Both the position numbers and the translations under genes were made by a program. From GCA-003244245 sp052390495 (GTDB taxonomy: Bacteria > Actinomycetota > Actinomycetes > Mycobacteriales > Pseudonocardiaceae): a stretch of 64,000 nt of DNA. Shown here piece by piece: positions 60,226 to 64,000 of the stretch (its first letter is position 1; the number at the start of each line of letters is the position of its first letter). The notes under the pieces are model-generated. The model was not told where the DNA came from. It saw nothing but the letters and a program-made list of their open reading frames with translations, and ran no database searches. The stretch covers positions 37,786 to 101,785 of the forward strand of contig JBQTGW010000014.1 of the NCBI GenBank assembly GCA_052390495.1, given 5' to 3'.

Positions 60226-61662
60226 TCAGGCAGCGACGTGCTCGCTCCACCAGGCTAGACCCGCGGCGGGCAGCGTGTCGATCGGGTCGTAGTAGGGATA
60301 GCACCGTCGTAGGTCGCTGTCCTCGCTCTCGATGCCGGTGCGATAGTTCTTGGTCCAGAGGGTCACACCCCGCTCCCGGTCGTAGTCCGTGACCTGGTGC
60401 ACCCAGCGTTTGCCGACGTAGGGAACGTCGCACACGATCCGGGGAGTGGCGTAGCCGGGTAGCCAGCCCAGGATAGCCTCCTGCAGCTCCTGCGCCTGCC
60501 ACACCGCGATCCGCCAGTGCTCGGCGTGCGGGATCATGTCGCACAGGTAGAAGTAATAAGGAAGCACTCCCGCTTCGTCCTGCAGGGCGAAGCAGAGATC
60601 CAGCAACACCTGCGGGGTGGTATTCACCCCGCGCAGCAGGACGCCCTGGTTGCGCACATCGCGCACGCCTGCGTCCAGCGCGGCGCGGGCCGCCTCGGCT
60701 ACCAGGGGAGTTACCGACTGGGCGTGGTTGATGTGAGTGTGAATGGCCAGGTTCACACCACGGCGCGCGGCCATCCGGGCCACCCGCTCCAAGCCCGCGA
60801 CCACCTGCGGCTGCAGCCAGTGTTGTGGCAGCCCAGCGAGCGCCTTGGTTGCCAGCCGGATGTCGCGCACAGTATCGAGGTCCAGCAGTCGGGCCAGAAA
60901 CGCCTCAAGCCGATGCCATGGCACGTTGGCGACATCGCCGCCGGAGACTACGACGTCCCGCACACTCGGGGTACGGCGCAGGTAATCGATCATCCGGTCC
61001 TGCCGGTCGGCAGGGGCCAGGGACAGCGCGAGCTTGCTCACCTGGGCGGTGGAGTTGCCGACCAGGTCCATCCGGGTGCAGTGCCCGCAGTACTGCGGGC
61101 AAGTGGACAGCAACTCGGCGAGCACTTTGGTCGGATAGCGGTGGGTCAGGCCCTCGACGACCCACATCTCGGCCTCGTGCAGCGAATCTCGGCTGGAGCG
61201 CGGGTGGCTCGGCCACAGTGGGTCCCGCTCAGATCGCAGCGGCAGCATGTAGCGGCGCACCGGATCGGCGTAGAGAGCGTCGGTCACGTCGCTGTCGTCG
61301 GCGGCGCTGCCCGGGGCCATTGTATTGAGCATCTGGGGTGGCAGCAGCATGGACATGGTGGCCATCTCGGCCTGATCAGCGGCCAGATCGACGTAGAACC
61401 GATCGGCAACCCGGCCGCCCAGGACGTCGCGCAACTGGCGGATGGTGCGGACGCAGTGCACCCGCTGCCACTGGGCGTCCCGCCACTGCGCCGGGGTGAC
61501 CTCGGCCCAGCCGGGGAAGCGCCGCCAGTCCGGCTCCACGAGCTCCCGACGTTCGTAGCGATAGGGCTGCTCTCCAGCCACCTCCAGCGACAAGCGGCGG
61601 TGTCTTGTGGCGCCCGGACCAGCAACGCTAGGGGATGACGAGGTCGCAGACGTATCAGACAC
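60226..61662 (-). CDS. KamA-family radical SAM protein (lysine 2,3-aminomutase-like)
   Basis: The 478-residue protein has the radical-SAM cluster C188/C192/C195 (CPQYCGHC), VVVSGGDVANVP and IHTHINHAQSVTPLV. The LLRGVN segment is also typical of the aminomutase family. The usual PLP-lysine motif PGGGGK is replaced by VPYVGKRWV with K418 as the only candidate. The substrate may therefore differ from free lysine. The gene stands alone on the minus strand, upstream of but separate from the hydrogenase operon. Confidence 0.85.
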   Translation of the reverse strand: MSDTSATSSSPSVAGPGATRHRRLSLEVAGEQPYRYERRELVEPDWRRFPGWAEVTPAQWRDAQWQRVHCVRTIRQLRDVLGGRVADRFYVDLAADQAEMATMSMLLPPQMLNTMAPGSAADDSDVTDALYADPVRRYMLPLRSERDPLWPSHPRSSRDSLHEAEMWVVEGLTHRYPTKVLAELLSTCPQYCGHCTRMDLVGNSTAQVSKLALSLAPADRQDRMIDYLRRTPSVRDVVVSGGDVANVPWHRLEAFLARLLDLDTVRDIRLATKALAGLPQHWLQPQVVAGLERVARMAARRGVNLAIHTHINHAQSVTPLVAEAARAALDAGVRDVRNQGVLLRGVNTTPQVLLDLCFALQDEAGVLPYYFYLCDMIPHAEHWRIAVWQAQELQEAILGWLPGYATPRIVCDVPYVGKRWVHQVTDYDRERGVTLWTKNYRTGIESEDSDLRRCYPYYDPIDTLPAAGLAWWSEHVAA

Positions 61663-61800
61663 CCGAACACCTCCAAGCGGGATATTATCCCGTCTAACAT
61701 GACGATTTAGATGTATCTTACACTATTAAATCTCTCTATCAGAAAATTTTTGCGTTCAGTACGACCATTCAGAGCATGATGTCGGTCCGCGACTCCGCCA

Positions 61801-61880
61801 CCCTCAGTGTGGCGAACTCAACGGGAGTGCTCCCCGGGCAGCCCGCGACCGCTCTCTCGTTGAGTTCGGCACACTGAGGG
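61801..61880. repeat. 23-bp near-perfect inverted repeat between kamA-like and fxsA
   Basis: The left arm 61801-61823 and right arm 61858-61880 are reverse complements with one mismatch, separated by a 34-nt GC-rich loop. Each arm contains CTCAGTGTG and GAACTCAACG. The flank toward the KamA gene (61690-61760) is AT-rich and probably carries its promoter. The element could be a dispersed REP-like palindrome or a bidirectional hairpin. Confidence 0.75.
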
Positions 61881-61960
61881 CACTCGACGAGCCCGCCGCG
61901 CGTTCACCCTTGTGGGAGCGCACAGCGCCCTGTCAGCCGATCCGAGGGAGCACCCGCGTC

Positions 61961-62431
61961 ATGCCGGTCCTGCTGATCCTGCTAGTCGCCGCCGTGGTCG
62001 AGTTGGTGGTGCTCATCGCGGTGGGGAACGCGATCGGGGTGTTGGCCACCATCGGGCTGCTGATCCTCGCCTCGCTGGTCGGCGCGGCGCTGCTGCGTCG
62101 GGAGGGCACCCGCACTCTGGTCGCGTTCAACGAGGCACTGCGCACCCGCAGGCCCCCGCATCGCGAACTCATCGACGGGATGTTGATCGCAGCGGCCGCA
62201 GTGTTCATCGTGGTACCGGGCTTCGTGTCGGACGTCCTTGGCCTGCTGCTGCTCCTGCCGCCGACCCGGGCGCTGGTCCGGCGCCGGATGCTGCGCTCCG
62301 CTGAACGTGGCGCGGCTGAACATGGCGCGCCCGGACACTTCGCGCCGGGCACTGTGATCGAGGGCGAGGTCGTCGACGAGTCGTCAACGCCCCGCCCTGG
62401 CCCGGAGGTTCGCGGCCCCGAGCTGCGCTGA
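61961..62431 (+). CDS. fxsA: FxsA-family membrane protein
   Basis: The 156-residue protein has three to four hydrophobic helices (VLLILLVAAVVELVVLIAVG, IGLLILASLVGAALLR, LIAAAAVFIVVPGFVSDVLGLLLLLPPTR). The RxEGxRT segment between them and the PGFVSDVLGLLLLLPP motif define FxsA. FxsA relieves phage F exclusion when overexpressed in E. coli; its native role is unclear. ATG 61961 is preferred to a GTG 17 codons upstream because it begins at the first helix. Confidence 0.85.
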   Translation: MPVLLILLVAAVVELVVLIAVGNAIGVLATIGLLILASLVGAALLRREGTRTLVAFNEALRTRRPPHRELIDGMLIAAAAVFIVVPGFVSDVLGLLLLLPPTRALVRRRMLRSAERGAAEHGAPGHFAPGTVIEGEVVDESSTPRPGPEVRGPELR

Positions 62432-62441
62432 GCCTGCCGCC

Positions 62442-62804
62442 TCAGACGACCAGAGCAGCCAGCTGCGCGGTGTAGTCGAACTCGCCGTCCTCGGCGCCCT
62501 CGACGAACGCCGCCCACTCGCCCGGCGTGAAGTGCAGTACCGCCCCGCTCACGATGGATCGGACCTGGACGCCGTCCTGGTGGGTGACGGTCACTGCGCC
62601 GTTGGCACTGGGCAGTCCACTGACGGACTCGCGGACGAACGCCGCCCACTGGGTGGGGGTGAAGCCGATGATTGGCCCGGCGCCGTGGGCCTTGCTGTCA
62701 CGCATCTGCACGCCAACCACAGTGAAGTCGACCTCCACGCAGTTGGTGCCGTTGTTCGTACGGGTCGACGTCCGCCATCCGGCGCGCCACCCTCGGGTAG
62801 TCAT
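62442..62804 (-). CDS. Tandem DUF397 protein
   Basis: The 120-residue product contains two DUF397 units: GWRTSTRTNNGTNCVEV...VGVQMRDSKAHGAGPIIGFTPTQWAAFV, then VTHQDGVQVRSIVSGAVLHFTPGEWAAFVEGA. GGAGG stands 5 nt before ATG 62804. DUF397 proteins are partners of XRE/DUF5753 regulators in actinomycetes and act as antitoxin-like or signalling partners. The cognate regulator is directly upstream. Confidence 0.88.
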   Translation of the reverse strand: MTTRGWRAGWRTSTRTNNGTNCVEVDFTVVGVQMRDSKAHGAGPIIGFTPTQWAAFVRESVSGLPSANGAVTVTHQDGVQVRSIVSGAVLHFTPGEWAAFVEGAEDGEFDYTAQLAALVV

Positions 62805-62818
62805 GTCGTCCTCCGAGA

Positions 62819-63670
62819 TCACGTGAATGCAGCGAGCCGCGCGGTGATGGCCTCAACGGACTCGGCCTGCGGCAGCGCCACGGAGTACAGCGACTCCGCG
62901 GTCCGAGTGTACGCCCCAACTTGATTTTGATCCTGCACGTAGATGGCGCCGTCCGGGTACTCGATATAGCCGATGGACTGCGCCCGTTCGAAGTGCAGCA
63001 CGCTGAACGCTCCTTCGAGGCTGTCGTGTCGGCCGATGGCGGTAGGCAGCACCAGGATGTCGACGTTGTCCCGCACAGACAGCTCCACCAAGTGCTGGAG
63101 TTGGGCGCGCATGGTCACGGCGCCGCCGATAGGCCGGTCTAGCACCGACTCCTCGATCACGGCCGTGAGACGCAGCGGGTCGGCGTCGCTGAACAGCCGA
63201 CGCTGGCGTTCCATGCGTAGGCTGACCAGCCGCTCCACCTGGTCAGGACGCACCCGCGCGCTCCCGGCGGTGCCGCCGATGGAATATGCCTCGGTCTGCA
63301 CCAGGGCATGCAGTGCCAGCGGCGAGTAGGTAATCTCGTGTGAGGCCAGCCCCTCCAGCCCGACGAAGGTCTTCGTCCAGTCCGGGATGATGTCGTTCCA
63401 CCGGGCCAGCCAGCTGCTCTGTTCAGCCCGGCCAGCCAGCGAGGACAGCCGCTCCACGTCCCACGCGGGCACACCGTAGAAGCTCAGCATCCCGTCGATC
63501 TGCGCTGGCTGGGGGAAGTGCAGCCCCTTCTCGAAGTGGCTGACCATACCGGCGGTACACCCCAGTTCCTTCGCTGCGGCGGCCAGGGTCTGCCCCGCCC
63601 GCTTGCGGTAGGTATGCAGCTCGACGCCGATCAGCCAGCGCAGGGCGGAGGGGTCTCCCCGGTTCGCCAT
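62819..63670 (-). CDS. XRE-family regulator with DUF5753 sensor
   Basis: The 283-residue protein has an HTH (LHTYRKRAGQTLAAAAKELGCTAGMVSHFEKGLHFP, split by reading). A DUF5753 domain follows, with LQTEAY-like ALVQTEAYSIGG, VSLRMERQRRLFSDADPLRLTAVIEESVLDRPIGG and LEGAFSVLHF. AAGGAG precedes ATG 63670. It is intact, unlike the regulators at 414, 26851 and 35250. Confidence 0.92.
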   Translation of the reverse strand: MANRGDPSALRWLIGVELHTYRKRAGQTLAAAAKELGCTAGMVSHFEKGLHFPQPAQIDGMLSFYGVPAWDVERLSSLAGRAEQSSWLARWNDIIPDWTKTFVGLEGLASHEITYSPLALHALVQTEAYSIGGTAGSARVRPDQVERLVSLRMERQRRLFSDADPLRLTAVIEESVLDRPIGGAVTMRAQLQHLVELSVRDNVDILVLPTAIGRHDSLEGAFSVLHFERAQSIGYIEYPDGAIYVQDQNQVGAYTRTAESLYSVALPQAESVEAITARLAAFT

Positions 63671-63768
63671 CGGGCACTCCTTCCCATGGTTGTCGCCCCG
63701 ATCGTCGTCGCAGCGTAGCGACAGACAGGCCTGGGATCGGCGCCGACACTCGATGGAATACATCAGTC

Positions 63769-63797
63769 TTGACGTAAGCTATATATATAGCTAGTGT
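63769..63797 (+). promoter_or_regulatory. Possible promoter over a 16-bp palindrome
   Basis: TTGACG (63769-63774) and TAGTGT (63792-63797) are 17 bp apart. A perfect palindrome AGCTATATATATAGCT (63777-63792) fills the spacer. It would fire rightward into the edge of the window; on the other strand the same AT-rich segment may serve the XRE gene. Confidence 0.45.
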
Positions 63798-63804
63798 TCA
63801 AACT

Positions 63805-63828
63805 ACGCGGTTCGAGCTCGAACCGCGT
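63805..63828. promoter_or_regulatory. 24-bp perfect palindrome, operator-like
   Basis: The 12-bp arms 63805-63816 and 63817-63828 are exact reverse complements, centred on GAGCTC and containing GGTTCGAG. It lies 8 bp behind the -10-like element, where a repressor site or a zero-loop hairpin could act. Confidence 0.55.
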
Positions 63829-63922
63829 CCAGGCCGGACGGTGAGGGGTCTCGCCGACCCCCCGTTCAATCGGCGACAGGAAGCGGGCGGTTTTCCGCAT
63901 CCCGTCCGGCCGGACGTTGTGG

Positions 63923-64000
63923 TGGGGGGGGGGCGACCCCCCCCCAGCGCCCCCCCCCCCCCCCACCCCCACCCCCGGAGGGGGGGGGGGGGTGACCCCC
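63923..64000. repeat. G and C homopolymer runs at the window end
   Basis: The last 78 bases are almost only long runs of G and C, up to about 16 in a row, in alternating blocks. This is unlike the rest of the window. It is probably a sequencing or assembly artefact at a contig end rather than biology. Confidence 0.7.

Noticed and set aside
63805..63828. tRNA T-arm (GGTTCGAG)
   Set aside because: The sequence is a perfect palindrome and no acceptor, D or anticodon arms surround it.

Overview
The window is high-GC, tightly packed actinobacterial chromosome with many GTG starts and 4-nt stop/start overlaps. Gene content points to Pseudonocardiales or a close relative (inference). The evidence is the dxr-rip1-ispG-GNAT-PBP-map block in the same order as the mycobacterial Rv2870c-Rv2861c region, a LigC-type ligase, DUF2631 and XRE/DUF397 pairs.

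Layout. 0-3.6 kb is a worn accessory zone: an XRE/TPR regulator with an in-frame TGA, a frameshifted GNAT pseudogene, a low-GC membrane protein and a hicAB pair whose toxin is only a stub. 3.9-5.7 kb carries ligC and two small membrane proteins. 5.8-14.7 kb is a conserved core: isoprenoid synthesis (dxr, ispG), the site-2 protease Rip1, a GNAT protein, a lipoprotein PBP, methionine aminopeptidase and cobQ. 14.8-18.1 kb is accessory: a two-gene integrative-element-like remnant, a Phd/VapC-type TA pair and a truncated NB-ARC regulator. 18.2-34.0 kb is the cobalamin block: cobN, a fused ChlI-ChlD chelatase partner, cobO, cobB, cobI, cbiD, cobL and a CobE/CbiG_C-ferredoxin fusion. It is interrupted by a serine protease, an ElaA-like GNAT, a broken XRE regulator and a HigB stub. 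34.0-39.3 kb is a second decay zone: an AbrB-like protein, an HTH-less regulator, a NUDIX gene lacking its NUDIX box and an Fpg/Nei pseudogene. It also holds a convergent pair of a HemB-like protein without its catalytic lysines and an intact-looking HemC. 39.3-42.3 kb is housekeeping (5'-3' exonuclease, Xaa-Pro peptidase, Lrp, PspC).

42.3-60.1 kb is a complete group 1h (formerly group 5, atmospheric-H2-oxidising type) [NiFe]-hydrogenase locus. It contains the structural genes hhyS and hhyL, all six hyp functions, a second HypC-like chaperone, the maturation protease, a NifU/Cys4 protein and several conserved unknowns. It also has two SIS-domain proteins and a 34-residue microprotein gene. 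HhyS carries the CxxD change expected for a 3Cys/1Asp proximal cluster. A CRP-like palindrome lies just upstream of the long minus-strand operon. 60.2 kb to the end holds a KamA-family radical SAM protein, a 23-bp inverted repeat, fxsA, a DUF397/XRE pair, two perfect palindromes at a promoter-like site, and G/C homopolymer runs that look like a contig-end artefact.

How it fits together. Several genes are metallo-cofactor linked: tetrapyrrole steps (HemC and HemB-like), corrin ring synthesis with cobalt insertion and adenosylation, and Ni-Fe centre assembly. Between these blocks are regulators and toxin-antitoxin genes in various states of decay. The least familiar features are the CobE-ferredoxin fusion next to cbiD in a cobN genome, the lysine-less HemB beside HemC, and the repeated Trp-to-TGA lesions in XRE regulators.
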